Shown: positions 15,153 to 24,711 of the stretch, piece by piece | Numbering within the stretch: the stretch's first letter is position 1 | How the letters are laid out: each line of letters opens with the position of its first letter | NCBI RefSeq assembly: GCF_017876535.1 | Contig: NZ_JAGIOF010000001.1 | Location: 992,001 to 1,056,000 of the forward strand | DNA length: 64,000 nt | Reading direction: 5' to 3' | From: Paeniglutamicibacter kerguelensis | Lineage (GTDB): Bacteria > Actinomycetota > Actinomycetes > Actinomycetales > Micrococcaceae | Translations under genes and position numbers: made by a program | The notes under the pieces: generated by a model | Database searches by the model: none | What the model was told of the DNA's origin: nothing | What the model saw: only the letters and a program-made list of their open reading frames with translations

Positions 15153-18100
15153 TTAGCGGGCGGCGGCCAAGCCTTCCTTGATGGCTAGGCGGATCCGCTT
15201 CTCGGAGACCGAATAAGCGGTTCCGAGTTCCTGGGCGAAGAGCGATACGCGGAATTCCTCCAGCATCCACTTCACCGAGGCCAGCAGCGGGGGAGTGCTC
15301 ATGCCCGGGATCAGCATGTCCAGCGCGGCGTCGTACTCGTCCTCGAGCGCCTGGATCTGCAGGGTTGCGGCATTGTCGCGGGTGACGTTGCCGGCCTTCA
15401 GCTTTTCCAGTCGCGTTTCGATCGCGGTGATGTAGCGCGGCAACTGGGCCAGCTGGGAGTAGCCGGTGGCAGCCACGAAGCCGGGGTAGACCAGCTGGGA
15501 CAGCTGGGTCTTCACGTCGTTGAGCGCGTTGATCAGCGCCATCGAGGACGCCGACTTGATCTCCTTGTTGATCCGGCGGGTGCCCGAAAGCACCTTCTCC
15601 ACGATGGCCGTCACTGCGAAGACCGTGTCGATCAGCTCGGCACGCACCCTCTCGTAGAGGGCGTCGAAGTCGGCCTTGTTGAACGGCAGGGCCTCGGGCA
15701 CCAGCTTGTCGACCGCCGCCATGGTGCAGTCCTGGATCAGCGACTCGACGCTGCCGTGCGGGTTCTGCGTGAAGACAAGCTTTTCCTTGTTGCTCAGGTG
15801 GTCCAGCACATACCGCGACGGGGACGGCACCTTGAGCAGCAGCAGGCGGATCACGCCGGTGCGGTGGGCCGCGAGCTGCTCGGCCTCGTTGCGGAACACG
15901 GTGAGCCGGACATTGGTCTTGTCATCGCGCAGGGCCGGGTAGGCGGTGACCTGCTGGCCGGCGACCTCGGAGACGACCTTGAGCGTGATGGTTCCATTGA
16001 TGCCGAGCTGGGCATCCCAGTCGGTGAGTCCCGTGCGTTCCCACACCGTGGTGGCCACCGCGGCGGACTTGCCGCGGGCTGCCTGGGAATTTGCGGGTGC
16101 GCGCTTCCCGTTCTTGCCGGCGGTTCCCTTGGCACCTTGGGGCCCGGCCGGCTTGCCCGAAGGCATCGAGGCACCCGGCTTCACACCGAGCGAGCGCGCA
16201 AGGGCGGAGCGGTTGGCCGCGGCAAGGGTCTGCTGCAGCATCGCCAGGTCCTTGGACTCGTCCAGGATCTTCGCGTCGGAGTCGATCACCTGAAAGGAGA
16301 ACTTCAGGTGCTCCGGAAGGGCATCCCAGTTCCAGGAACCGGGCGGGATCACCACGCCCTTGAGCCGGCGCAGCACCAGTTCCAGGGACTCGGCCAGGTC
16401 GTCGGTCTCCGGGTTGAAGTCCTTTTCCAGCGCGGCGACGGCAAGGCGCGCCACGTCGGGTGCCGGAACGAAGTTCTTGCGGATGACCTTGGGCAGCGAC
16501 TTGATCAGCGCGGTGACAAGTTCCACGCGCAGCCCGGGGATGAGCCAGCGGAAACGCACAGGATCGAGCTGGTTCAAGAAGAGCACGGGCACGCGCACGG
16601 ACACGCCGTCCGATTCCCCGGCCTTGGCCGCCGGGTTGTACTCGTAGGCCAGGTCCAGGTCCAGGGACCCGTGGCGCCAGGTACGCGGGAATGCGGTCTC
16701 GTCGAGTTCCTGGGCGTCGGCGAGCAGCAGGGCCTCGGGGTCGAAGTCCAGCAGTGTGGGGTCCTCGTGCCGGGCGGCCTTCCACCAGCGGTCGAAGTGC
16801 CGCTCGGAGACCACGTCGGGGCCGATCCGCTTGTCGTAGAACTCGAAGAGGTCCTCGTCGCTGACCCGCAGGTCGCGGCGGCGCATGCGGGTCTCGAGTT
16901 CCTCGATGTCCTCAAGCACTCGGCGGTTGCGGGCAAAGAATTTGTGGTGGGTCTTCCAGTCGCCCTCCACCAGCGCATGGCGGATGAACAGCTCGCGGCA
17001 GAGCTCGGGATCGACCCGCGAGTACTGGATGCGGCGGCGCGGGACGATCGGCAGGCCGAAGAGCGTGACCTTCTCGTACCCCATGACGGCGCCGTTGTTC
17101 CGCGACCAGTGCGGTTCCGAATAGCTGCGCTTGAGCAGGTCCCCGGCGACCTCCTCGACCCACTTGGGGTCCAGGCGGGCGGCGGTCCGGGCCCAGAGGC
17201 GGCTGGTTTCCACCAGCTCGGCGGCCATGACCCACTCTGTCGACTTCTTGAACAGGGCGGAGCCGGGGAAGACGGAGAAGCGGGTTCCGCGGGCGCCGAC
17301 GTACTCGCGCTTGCGCTCGTCCCAGGAGCCCACATGGCTCAGCAGGCCCGAGAGCAGGGAAATATGGATGGCGTCCTCGTGGCCGGCCGGGTCGACCGGC
17401 TCGGGGGAGAGTGTGATGCCCAGCGGCTTGGCCAGCTGGCGCAGCTGGGCAAAAAGGTCCTGCCATTCGCGCACACGCAGGTAGTTGATGTATTCGTTCT
17501 TGCACAGCCTGCGGAACGCGGAGGAGGAGAGTTCCTTTTGCTGCTCCTGCAGGTAGCGCCAGAGGTTCAGCAGGGAGGAGAAGTCAGATTTGTCGTCGAC
17601 GAAGCGCTTGTGCAGCTCCTGGGCGCGCTCGCGCTTGCCGGTTTCCTCGCTGGGGCGCTCGCGCGGGTCCTGGATGCTCAGTGCCGCGGCGAGCACCATG
17701 ACTTCCTTGGCGCAGCCCCGCTTGCCGGATTCGACGATCATGCGGCCCAGCCGTACATCGACCGGCAGCTGGGCCAGGTGCTTGCCCACCGCGGTGACGG
17801 TGGCGTCGGTGCCGGTGTTCAGGGCGCCGAGTTCGCGCAGCAGTGCCACGCCGTCGGCGATCGACTTGGAATCTGGCGGCTGGACAAAGGGGAAGTCTGC
17901 GACGTCGCGGGCGGTGCGGACAACGCCCATCGAGCTCATCTGCAGGATGACCGCGGCGAGGTTGGTGCGCAGGATTTCCGGGTCGGTGAACTCGGGGCGC
18001 GACTCGAAGTCTTCCTCGGAGTACAGGCGGATCGCGATGCCGTCGGACACGCGCCCGCAGCGGCCCGAGCGCTGGTTGGCGCTGGCCTGGGACACTCGTT

Positions 18101-19136
18101 CGATGGGCAGGCGCTGGACCTTGGTGCGGTGGGAGTAGCGCGAGATGCGGGCGGTGCCGGTATCGATCACGTACTTGATGCCGGGCACGGTCAGCGAGGT
18201 TTCTGCGACGTTGGTGGCCAGCACGATGCGCCGGGCGGAACCGGGGTGGAAGACCCGGTGCTGTTCGGCCAGCGAAAGCCGCGCAAACAGCGGCAGGATT
18301 TCGGTGCCGGAGAGACGCTTGTTGGTCTGCACGCGGGCGCGCAGGGCCTCGGCGGCGTCGCGGATTTCGCGTTCTCCGGAGAAGAAGATCAGGATGTCGC
18401 CGGGGGCTTCCTTGGCCAGTTCGTCGACCGCGTCGCAAATGGCGTCCAACGGGTCGCGGTCCTCGACCTGGGCGTCCGGGTCCAGCTCGTCCTCGTCCAT
18501 GCCGTCGGCCGGGTTCAGCGGCCGGTAGCGCAGCTCGACGGGGAAGGTTCGCCCGGAAACTTCGATGATGGGCGCCGGCACGGGCTCCGCGCCGTAGGCT
18601 CCTTCCGCCGCGAAGTGTTCGGCGAAGCGCTCCGGGTCGATGGTCGCGGAGGTGATGACGATCTTGAGGTCGGGGCGCTTGGGGAGGATGCGGCGCAGGT
18701 AGCCCAGCAGGAAGTCGATGTTGAGGCTGCGTTCGTGGGCCTCGTCGATGATGATGGCGTTGTACTTCTTGAGCAGCTTGTCGCGCTGGATCTCGGCCAG
18801 CAGGATGCCGTCGGTCATCACCTTGACCTTGGTGTTGCGCGAGGTTTCGCCGGTGAATCGCACGTGGAAGCCGACCTCGTCGCCGATGGTGGTGCCAAGT
18901 TCCTCGGCGATGCGTTCGGCCACGGTGCGCGCGGCAAGACGGCGCGGCTGGGTGTGGCCGATCATGCCCTTTTCGCCCAAACCGAGCTCGAGCAGCATCT
19001 TGGGCAACTGGGTGGTCTTGCCCGATCCGGTTTCGCCGGCCACGATGACCACCTGGTGGTCCTTGATCGCCGACTTGATGTCGTCACGACGTGCGGAAAC
19101 GGGCAGTGATTCGGGATATGAAATCGTCAGAGCCAT
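15153..19136 (-). CDS. hrpA: ATP-dependent RNA helicase HrpA
   Basis: A 1327-residue DEAH-box helicase, the usual size for bacterial HrpA. Walker A GETGSGKT is at residues 34-41 and the DEAH box (IIIDEAHERS) at 131-134. Motif III SAT lies in VITSATIDPERF, and the C-terminal RecA domain shows ATNVAETSLTVPGIKYVIDTG and QRSGRCGRVSDG (motif VI). The helicase-associated and OB-type regions follow, and the C-terminal half is the long DUF3418 domain of HrpA. The Ala/Gly/Lys-rich linker around residue 1000 is typical of actinobacterial versions. In E. coli HrpA acts on mRNA and stalled ribosomes. It is a single-gene unit with its own terminator. Confidence 0.95.
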   Translation of the reverse strand: MALTISYPESLPVSARRDDIKSAIKDHQVVIVAGETGSGKTTQLPKMLLELGLGEKGMIGHTQPRRLAARTVAERIAEELGTTIGDEVGFHVRFTGETSRNTKVKVMTDGILLAEIQRDKLLKKYNAIIIDEAHERSLNIDFLLGYLRRILPKRPDLKIVITSATIDPERFAEHFAAEGAYGAEPVPAPIIEVSGRTFPVELRYRPLNPADGMDEDELDPDAQVEDRDPLDAICDAVDELAKEAPGDILIFFSGEREIRDAAEALRARVQTNKRLSGTEILPLFARLSLAEQHRVFHPGSARRIVLATNVAETSLTVPGIKYVIDTGTARISRYSHRTKVQRLPIERVSQASANQRSGRCGRVSDGIAIRLYSEEDFESRPEFTDPEILRTNLAAVILQMSSMGVVRTARDVADFPFVQPPDSKSIADGVALLRELGALNTGTDATVTAVGKHLAQLPVDVRLGRMIVESGKRGCAKEVMVLAAALSIQDPRERPSEETGKRERAQELHKRFVDDKSDFSSLLNLWRYLQEQQKELSSSAFRRLCKNEYINYLRVREWQDLFAQLRQLAKPLGITLSPEPVDPAGHEDAIHISLLSGLLSHVGSWDERKREYVGARGTRFSVFPGSALFKKSTEWVMAAELVETSRLWARTAARLDPKWVEEVAGDLLKRSYSEPHWSRNNGAVMGYEKVTLFGLPIVPRRRIQYSRVDPELCRELFIRHALVEGDWKTHHKFFARNRRVLEDIEELETRMRRRDLRVSDEDLFEFYDKRIGPDVVSERHFDRWWKAARHEDPTLLDFDPEALLLADAQELDETAFPRTWRHGSLDLDLAYEYNPAAKAGESDGVSVRVPVLFLNQLDPVRFRWLIPGLRVELVTALIKSLPKVIRKNFVPAPDVARLAVAALEKDFNPETDDLAESLELVLRRLKGVVIPPGSWNWDALPEHLKFSFQVIDSDAKILDESKDLAMLQQTLAAANRSALARSLGVKPGASMPSGKPAGPQGAKGTAGKNGKRAPANSQAARGKSAAVATTVWERTGLTDWDAQLGINGTITLKVVSEVAGQQVTAYPALRDDKTNVRLTVFRNEAEQLAAHRTGVIRLLLLKVPSPSRYVLDHLSNKEKLVFTQNPHGSVESLIQDCTMAAVDKLVPEALPFNKADFDALYERVRAELIDTVFAVTAIVEKVLSGTRRINKEIKSASSMALINALNDVKTQLSQLVYPGFVAATGYSQLAQLPRYITAIETRLEKLKAGNVTRDNAATLQIQALEDEYDAALDMLIPGMSTPPLLASVKWMLEEFRVSLFAQELGTAYSVSEKRIRLAIKEGLAAAR

Positions 19137-19549
19137 GGTCCCTCCAGTCTAGGCCAGCCCCGGCTCCCTCCCCGTTCCGTCGGCTCCGCCCGTGCCGGAG
19201 CCGACGGAAAACCAAGGCCGAACGGCAGGTGGCTTGCGGTTTTAGTGTTGGGTGCCCGAAATCATGGCGAAATTCCCGAGTATCCGTCTGAAAGATGGTG
19301 CGGTGAGATACAAAATGTCCATTTTGGCCGTCTTTGGATTGTATTTTTCACCGAAGGGGTTATTTTCAAGATCAATTCGTCTTGTATTTCACGGTCGATG
19401 GAAGAAATGTGAGTTGATTCACATGTAGTATCTAGGTGATTCATGAGGAGAACTTCCGGCCGCAGGCAGGGACGTACGAATCCTGAACACGCCCCGACGC
19501 GGCAATTGTCGAAGACCGGGCATGACTCGCATGTCGTGAAAGGAAAAAC
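19137..19549. other. Intergenic control region between hrpA and the ABC transporter
   Basis: About 410 bases, with an AT-rich core from 19290 to 19440. It probably holds the divergent promoters of hrpA and of the transporter operon, including a dyad at 19407-19424. GTGAAAGGAAAAAC supplies the ribosome site just before the lipoprotein gene. No coding sequence is seen. Confidence 0.5.
19407..19424. promoter_or_regulatory. Possible operator dyad upstream of the ABC transporter
   Basis: ATGTGA and TCACAT are perfect inverted hexamers separated by six bases, about 126 bases before the lipoprotein start. The TGTGA-N6-TCACA shape resembles CRP/FNR-family sites. This is a visual match only. Confidence 0.35.
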
Positions 19550-20572
19550 ATGAAACTCTTCAAGTCCGCCCAGATCGCTGCCGGCCTCGCCGCCACCGCT
19601 CTGGTGCTCTCCGCCTGTGGCGGTTCGACCCCCGAGCCGGGCGCCTCGGGCGCTGCTTCGAGCCCCGCAGCCGAGGGGCCGGTTGTCATCGGCATCGGCC
19701 AGTACGTCTCCCACCCGTCCCTCGACGCCGTTGTCACGGGATTCAAGAAGGGCATGGCAGATGCCGGCTACACCGGCGACGACAAGGTGAAGTACGACTT
19801 CGCCAACGCCCAGGCCGACCAGGCCAACAACACCGCCATGATCGGCAAGTTCGCCGCCGACAAGGACATGGACCTCGTGCTTGCCGTCGCAACGCCGACC
19901 GCCCAGGCCGCGGCCCAGGCCGTCACCACCATTCCGGTGCTTTTCTCTGCAGTGACCGATCCCCTGGCGGCCAAGCTCGTTCAGAGCCTTGAAGCCCCGG
20001 GCGGCAACGTCACCGGCACCTCGGACAAGAACCCGGTCAAGGAGCAGCTCGAACTTCTCAAGAAGATCAAGCCGGAAGCCAAGACCGTCGGCATCGTCTA
20101 CTCCTCGGGTGAAGTGAACTCGCAGGTACAGGTCGAATGGGCCAAGGAAGCCGCTGCAGAGCTCGGCTTGACCATCGAAGCGAAGGCCATTTCGGCTTCC
20201 TCCGAGGTCCAGCAGGCCGCCGCCGGCCTGAACGTCGACGCCTTCTACGTACCGACCGACAACGCGGTTGTTTCGGCACTCGAGGGCCTGCTGCAGGTCT
20301 CCCAGGACAAGAAGATCCCCGTCATCTCCGCCGACGGCGAGTCCGTCAAGCGCGGCGCCACCGCCACCTACGGCCTGAACTACGAGAAGCTCGGCGAGCA
20401 GACCGCTGCCATGGCCGTGAAGCTGCTCAAGGGCGAGGCAAAGCCGGAAACCATGCCGGTTGAGACCATCACCAAGGTCGAGCTGTACATCAACACCGCC
20501 GCCGCGGAAAAGATCGGCCTGACCTTCCCGGCCGACGTGCTTTCCGAGGCAGTCGAGACCTACACCAAGTAA
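19550..20572 (+). CDS. ABC transporter substrate-binding lipoprotein (TrpX/PF04392-like)
   Basis: A 340-residue lipoprotein. The signal peptide MKLFKSAQIAAGLAATALVL ends in lipobox LSAC with Cys23, followed by a flexible S/T/P/G/A-rich linker. The mature domain starts VVIGIGQYVSHPSLDAV and contains the motifs FANAQADQANN, LVLAVATPTAQAAAQ and VTGTSDKNPVKEQLELL, typical of the ABC_sub_bind family that includes the tryptophan-binding TrpX of Gram-positive bacteria. The next genes are a matching permease and ATPase. The ligand is probably a small molecule such as an aromatic amino acid or related compound, but substrate assignment within this family is unreliable. Confidence 0.85.
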   Translation: MKLFKSAQIAAGLAATALVLSACGGSTPEPGASGAASSPAAEGPVVIGIGQYVSHPSLDAVVTGFKKGMADAGYTGDDKVKYDFANAQADQANNTAMIGKFAADKDMDLVLAVATPTAQAAAQAVTTIPVLFSAVTDPLAAKLVQSLEAPGGNVTGTSDKNPVKEQLELLKKIKPEAKTVGIVYSSGEVNSQVQVEWAKEAAAELGLTIEAKAISASSEVQQAAAGLNVDAFYVPTDNAVVSALEGLLQVSQDKKIPVISADGESVKRGATATYGLNYEKLGEQTAAMAVKLLKGEAKPETMPVETITKVELYINTAAAEKIGLTFPADVLSEAVETYTK

Positions 20573-20596
20573 TCCCGACCGGATTCTCGGTCTTCC

Positions 20597-20628
20597 GGTG
20601 GCCGGTCGGTCAACACCGACCGGCCACC
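20597..20628 (+). terminator. Intra-operon hairpin between binding protein and permease
   Basis: A perfect 14-bp stem, GGTGGCCGGTCGGT (20597-20610) with its complement at 20615-20628, and a CAAC loop. It lacks a U-run. Such hairpins commonly protect the upstream mRNA or reduce read-through, giving more binding protein than membrane components. Confidence 0.6.
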
Positions 20629-20665
20629 GACATTAACCCAACACTCGAAACGCAAGGATCCACCC

Positions 20666-21586
20666 ATGATCACCGCGGTTGAACTAGGCCTGATCTACGC
20701 GATCATGGCACTCGGGGTCTACTTGACCTTCCGCATTCTCGACTTCCCGGACCTGACGGTCGACGGAAGCTTCACCACGGGCGCGGCTGTCGCCTCCATC
20801 TCGATCGTCAATGGCGTCAACCCGTACATTGCCACGATCCTCGCCTTCTTCGTCGGCTCACTCGCCGGCGTTGTCACGGGCCTGCTCCACACCAAGGGCA
20901 AGATCGATGGCCTGCTTGCAGGCATCCTGACGATGATTGCCCTGTACTCGATCAACCTGCGCATCATGGGCAAGGCCAACACGCCGCTGTTGGGCGAAAC
21001 AACCGTCATGTCGTTCCTGCGCGAAAACAAGCTGCTGGGCACCTGGACCTCGGTTGCGCTCATGTTCCTCGGCTGCATGGTCGTCGTGGCACTGATCGTC
21101 TGGTTCCTGCGCACCGACGTCGGACTGGCCATGCGCGCCACCGGCGACAACGAGGAAATGATCCGTTCCTTCGGCGTCAGCACCGACAACCAGAAGATCC
21201 TGGGCCTGGCCATCTCCAACGGCTTTGTTGGCCTCTCCGGAGCCCTCATCGCCCAGTACCAGGGCTTCGCCGACATCGGCATGGGCATCGGCGTCATCCT
21301 GATCGGCCTGGCCTCGGTCATCGTCGGCCAAGCGATCTTCGGCCAGAAGGCCATCTGGATTGCCTGCATCGCCGTGGTCTTCGGCTCCGTCATCTACCGC
21401 CTGGTCATCCAGCTGGCGCTGAACGCGGGCTTGGAGGTCAACGACATGAAGCTGATCTCCGCAGTACTGGTTGTAGTCGCGCTGATCCTGCCACAATGGA
21501 AGGGCTTTTCGAAGTTCGGCAACCGCATCCGCATCAACGGAAAAGCGGTTGCTCCAAAGGAAGACGCGGTGAAGACCAATGCTTGA
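20666..21586 (+). CDS. ABC transporter permease (TrpY-like)
   Basis: A 306-residue integral membrane protein with eight or more hydrophobic helices, starting MITAVELGLIYAIMALGVYL. The DFPDLTVDGSFTTGAAVA stretch and the conserved loop LAMRATGDNEEMIRSFGV, likely contacting the ATPase, place it in the branched-chain/ribose-type permease superfamily used by TrpXYZ-like and related systems. It precedes its ATPase with an 8-base overlap, so the two are translated together. It should form the membrane channel for the ligand delivered by the upstream lipoprotein. Confidence 0.88.
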   Translation: MITAVELGLIYAIMALGVYLTFRILDFPDLTVDGSFTTGAAVASISIVNGVNPYIATILAFFVGSLAGVVTGLLHTKGKIDGLLAGILTMIALYSINLRIMGKANTPLLGETTVMSFLRENKLLGTWTSVALMFLGCMVVVALIVWFLRTDVGLAMRATGDNEEMIRSFGVSTDNQKILGLAISNGFVGLSGALIAQYQGFADIGMGIGVILIGLASVIVGQAIFGQKAIWIACIAVVFGSVIYRLVIQLALNAGLEVNDMKLISAVLVVVALILPQWKGFSKFGNRIRINGKAVAPKEDAVKTNA

Positions 21587-22370
21587 GATCAAGAACATCA
21601 ACAAGACATTCTTCCCCGGCACCGTCAATGAGCGTAAGGCCCTGCGTGATGTGAACCTCACGCTCAACGACGCCGAATTCGTCACGGTCATCGGTTCCAA
21701 CGGCGCAGGCAAGTCGACAATCCTGAACATGGTTGGCGGCAAGCTGCGCCCGGACACCGGTAGCGTGACCATCGCCGGCAAGGACGTCACCAGGCTTCCA
21801 GACCATGCGCGCGCCAAGTACATCGGCCGGGTCTTCCAGGACCCGATGGCCGGCACCGCCCCGAACATGTCGATCGAGGAGAACATGTCGCTGGCCCTGG
21901 GCCGCGGCAAGCTCCGCGGCCTGGCCATGGGCGTGAACAAGGCCAAGCGCGAGTTGTTCGTCGAGGAACTGAAGTCCCTTGAGCTCGGGCTGGAAAAGCG
22001 GCTCAAGTCCAAGGTGGGCCTGCTCTCCGGCGGACAGCGCCAGGCGCTGAGCCTGCTCATGGCCACGTTCTCCGGACCGAAGATCCTGTTGCTCGATGAG
22101 CACACCGCGGCGCTTGACCCGCAGCGTGCCGCCCTGGTGGCCCGGCTGACCGAGGAAATCGTCGAGCGCCACAAGCTGACCACGTTGATGGTCACGCACA
22201 ACATGGAACAGGCGCTGCGCCTAGGCAGCCGCTTGATCATGATGCACGACGGTCAGATCATCCTGGACCTGGATGCGGAGCAGAAGGCCAAGATGACGGT
22301 TCCGGACCTGCTGCACGAGTTCGAGAAGATCAAGGGCGCACAGCTCGATGACCGGACCCTGCTCCAGTAG
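21579..22370 (+). CDS. ABC transporter ATP-binding protein (TrpZ-like)
   Basis: A 263-residue ABC ATPase. Walker A is GSNGAGKS at residues 39-46, Q-loop VFQDPMAGTAP, signature LLSGGQRQALSLLMA, Walker B KILLLDEHTAALDP and H-loop TLMVTHNMEQA. It drives uptake through the permease encoded just upstream, with which it overlaps by eight bases. The Gln after SGG and the helical subdomain NMSLALGRGKLRG match ATPases of the lipoprotein/TrpXYZ-type importers. The operon closes at the hairpin at 22400-22435. Confidence 0.93.
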   Translation: MLEIKNINKTFFPGTVNERKALRDVNLTLNDAEFVTVIGSNGAGKSTILNMVGGKLRPDTGSVTIAGKDVTRLPDHARAKYIGRVFQDPMAGTAPNMSIEENMSLALGRGKLRGLAMGVNKAKRELFVEELKSLELGLEKRLKSKVGLLSGGQRQALSLLMATFSGPKILLLDEHTAALDPQRAALVARLTEEIVERHKLTTLMVTHNMEQALRLGSRLIMMHDGQIILDLDAEQKAKMTVPDLLHEFEKIKGAQLDDRTLLQ

Positions 22371-22399
22371 CTCCGGAACGATCAACAAGACATAAACAA

Positions 22400-22435
22400 C
22401 GCAGGAGCCGCACCCCACCGGGTACGGCTCCTGCG
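22400..22435. terminator. Terminator hairpin between convergent units
   Basis: CGCAGGAGCCG (22400-22410) and CGGCTCCTGCG (22425-22435) form a perfect 11-bp stem. It lies 30 bases after the ABC ATPase stop and 36 bases beyond the minus-strand gene ending at 22471. Confidence 0.7.
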
Positions 22436-22470
22436 TCGTCTGTGCGCCTGGCGGGAATCGCGGCGGCGCC

Positions 22471-22779
22471 TCACCCGGCCAAGCGCTTGCGCAGGGCAAG
22501 GACGCTGCGCGGGGTCAAGCCCATCCCGAGCACCGCCACCTCGGTTCGTCCCTCGCCGCCGAGGTGGCCGTGGAACACCAGTTCCAAGCCCTTGGCATGG
22601 GGCAGGATTTCCGTCCATGCGGGGCAGAGGTCGACGAAGATCGACAGGCTGTAGTTATGGGCCGGCGCGGAGATCACGCCGTCGCGTTCCAGCGGGGACA
22701 GGACGTCCAGACGCCACCCGCCGATGCCCGCGTTCCGGGTGACGCCCGTGATGACTCCGGAATCGCTAACGAAGGCCAT
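22471..22779 (-). CDS. Hypothetical protein, 102 residues
   Basis: Starts MAFVSDSGVITGVTRNAGIG and has a mixed alpha/beta composition without membrane segments. Notable stretches are HNYSLSIFVDLCPAWTEI and EVAVLGMGLTPRSVLALRK. The start overlaps the upstream gene by 14 bases, so they are probably translated as a pair. I do not recognise a family. Codon use matches the neighbouring core genes, which supports the frame. Confidence 0.55.
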   Translation of the reverse strand: MAFVSDSGVITGVTRNAGIGGWRLDVLSPLERDGVISAPAHNYSLSIFVDLCPAWTEILPHAKGLELVFHGHLGGEGRTEVAVLGMGLTPRSVLALRKRLAG

Positions 22780-23071
22780 GTCGGTTTCCCCTCAAGGCCA
22801 GGGCGTGATCGAGGCCGAGGCTCAGGGCCGTGACGTGGAAGGCGCCCGGCCCGGTCATGCGGAGGTAGCCGCCGAAGACGATGTAAGCCCCGACAAGCTC
22901 GTCGGCAAGCTCGAGCAGGTAGGTGGCATCTTCGGCCTCAGCCGGAACCAGGTCGACGGTCATGCCGTTCGAACACTCGGCACGCAGGCGGATGGCATCC
23001 CCGGCAACTTCGACCCCAAGGATGCGTGCCCGGTCGTGGATGAAGGCCATCGCCGACTTGTGGTTGTCCAT
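22766..23071 (-). CDS. Hypothetical protein, 101 residues
   Basis: Starts MDNHKSAMAFIHDRARILGV and contains VDLVPAEAEDATYLLELADE followed by LVGAYIVFGGYLRMTGPGAF. It is soluble by appearance. The ATG at 23071 was chosen because the longer frame to 23182 reads through the 3' end of the cardiolipin synthase gene. It overlaps the next gene and lies 41 bases after cls on the same strand, so the three could be co-transcribed. Function unknown. Confidence 0.55.
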   Translation of the reverse strand: MDNHKSAMAFIHDRARILGVEVAGDAIRLRAECSNGMTVDLVPAEAEDATYLLELADELVGAYIVFGGYLRMTGPGAFHVTALSLGLDHALALRGNRHGLR

Positions 23072-23112
23072 GCGGGAGTCCGTTTCGGCGTCGTCGCTGC
23101 GCGGAAGGGAGC

Positions 23113-24621
23113 CTATTGCAGTGCCGAGGTGAGGCGGGCGAGGTTGTCCAGCACCGTGGAGCGCAGCGGCTGCTTGAGCCATTCGTCGAGGGTCAGCAGC
23201 CGGCTGATATCCCGGTAGTGGCCTTCGACCTCGCGCATTTGGTGCACGAAGCCGACATCGCGGACTAGCATCGAGACCTCCATGTTCAGGCCGAACGAGC
23301 GCATGTCCATGTTGCTGGACCCGATCAGGGCCACGTCGTCGTCGACGGTGAAGTGCTTGGCATGCAGGATGTAGGGCGCCGGGTACATGTAGATGCGCAC
23401 CCCGGCCCGCAACAGCTCCTCGTAGTAGGAACGCTGTGCGTGGTAGACCAGAGCCTGGTCGCCGATTTCGGAGACAAACAGGTCAACCGGAACGCCGCGG
23501 GCCACAGCCGAGGTGATCGCGTACATCAGCGCCTCGTCGGGCACAAAGTACGGCGAGGTGATCACGATGCGCTGCTGGGCTGCGTGGATCATGCCCAGGA
23601 ACAGGCGGAGGTTGTTCTCGCGTTCGAACCCGGGGCCCGAGGGGACCACCTGGGTGAGCATCGTTCCCCGGTCCTCCCGGTGGTCGATCAGCGACCCGCC
23701 GAGCCGGCTCAGCGAGTCGCCCGCGGCGACAAGTTCGGCGCGGCGCACGCTCTCGGTGAGCACCTCCCCGGTTTCCGAGTACCAGTCGGAAATGAACACG
23801 GCGTCCAGGGCCGCGACGCCGGGCCCGCGGAGTTCGAGGACCAGTTCCTGCCACTTGAGGCCGCGCTCGATGTTCTTCTTCACGTTGTAGGTACGGTCGA
23901 TCATGTTCAGCGAGCCCATGTAGCCCACGCTGCCGTCGACGACGAGGATCTTGCGGTGGTTGCGCAGGTCCGGGCGCTGGTACTTTCCCTCCAGGGGGAG
24001 CAGCGGGAGCATCAGCGCCCACTTGGCGCCCATGCTGTCCAGGCGTGCCTTGGTTTCCTTGTAGAACGGCTTGCCGCGGCAGGCCCAGTGGTCGAAGAGG
24101 ACGTTGACCCGCACGCCGCGCGCAACCGCGCGTTCGAGCGCATCGAAGAACGGGCTGGTCGTCGCGTCCATGCTGAAGATGTAGAACTGCACGTGGACAT
24201 AGTCCGTGGCGCCGTCCACCGCCTCGGTCATGACCGCGATGGTGTCCTCGTAGTCTTCCAGCAGGCGGCCGCTGCTTCCGTGCGTCAGGGGGAGCCCGCC
24301 GTAGGTCGTGTTCATTTCGGACAGGGAATTGAACCAGGCAGGGTTTCCCGAGAGGTCCTGGTTGCGGCGTTCCTCGATGGAGACGGCGCGCATGAAGGCG
24401 TTGATTTCGTCTTGGATCTCGCGGCGTTTGCGGGGGAGCTTGGGGCTTCCGATCAGGAGGAAGAAAATCACCCCGACGTAGGGGATCAGGAAGATCGCCA
24501 GCAGCCAGGCCATGCCGGAGGTCGGACGGCGGTTGCGCGGCACGAAAATGATTGCCAACACGCGAATCGTGATGTCAATGACGATGAGCGTGATGGCCCA
24601 CCACAGCGCGTTGTTGAACAT
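23113..24621 (-). CDS. cls: Cardiolipin synthase (phospholipase D superfamily)
   Basis: A 502-residue ClsA-type enzyme. Two N-terminal membrane helices (about residues 3-25 and 35-58, the second around AWLLAIFLIPYVGVIFFLL) are followed by two PLD domains. Each has an HxK motif: RNHRKILVVDGSVGYMGS (about 230) and LHAKHFTVDDDVALIGSSN (about 420), with MDMRSFGLNMEVSML after the second. It condenses two phosphatidylglycerol molecules into cardiolipin and glycerol at the inner face of the membrane, or a related phosphatidyl transfer. All catalytic His, Lys and Asp positions are present. Confidence 0.93.
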   Translation of the reverse strand: MFNNALWWAITLIVIDITIRVLAIIFVPRNRRPTSGMAWLLAIFLIPYVGVIFFLLIGSPKLPRKRREIQDEINAFMRAVSIEERRNQDLSGNPAWFNSLSEMNTTYGGLPLTHGSSGRLLEDYEDTIAVMTEAVDGATDYVHVQFYIFSMDATTSPFFDALERAVARGVRVNVLFDHWACRGKPFYKETKARLDSMGAKWALMLPLLPLEGKYQRPDLRNHRKILVVDGSVGYMGSLNMIDRTYNVKKNIERGLKWQELVLELRGPGVAALDAVFISDWYSETGEVLTESVRRAELVAAGDSLSRLGGSLIDHREDRGTMLTQVVPSGPGFERENNLRLFLGMIHAAQQRIVITSPYFVPDEALMYAITSAVARGVPVDLFVSEIGDQALVYHAQRSYYEELLRAGVRIYMYPAPYILHAKHFTVDDDVALIGSSNMDMRSFGLNMEVSMLVRDVGFVHQMREVEGHYRDISRLLTLDEWLKQPLRSTVLDNLARLTSALQ

Positions 24622-24711
24622 TCGTGCTTCTTTCCCCTACTGAGAACCGTGATCTTAGGGTTCACGCTAGTCGATGGGGGAAGGTTTCGGGGAGTGCCCG
24701 GAAGGACACAG

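Noticed and set aside
15756..19109. 1117-residue plus-strand open frame opposite hrpA
   Set aside because: It is the mirror of a clear HrpA gene; high third-position GC keeps antisense frames open, and the product is low-complexity without domains.
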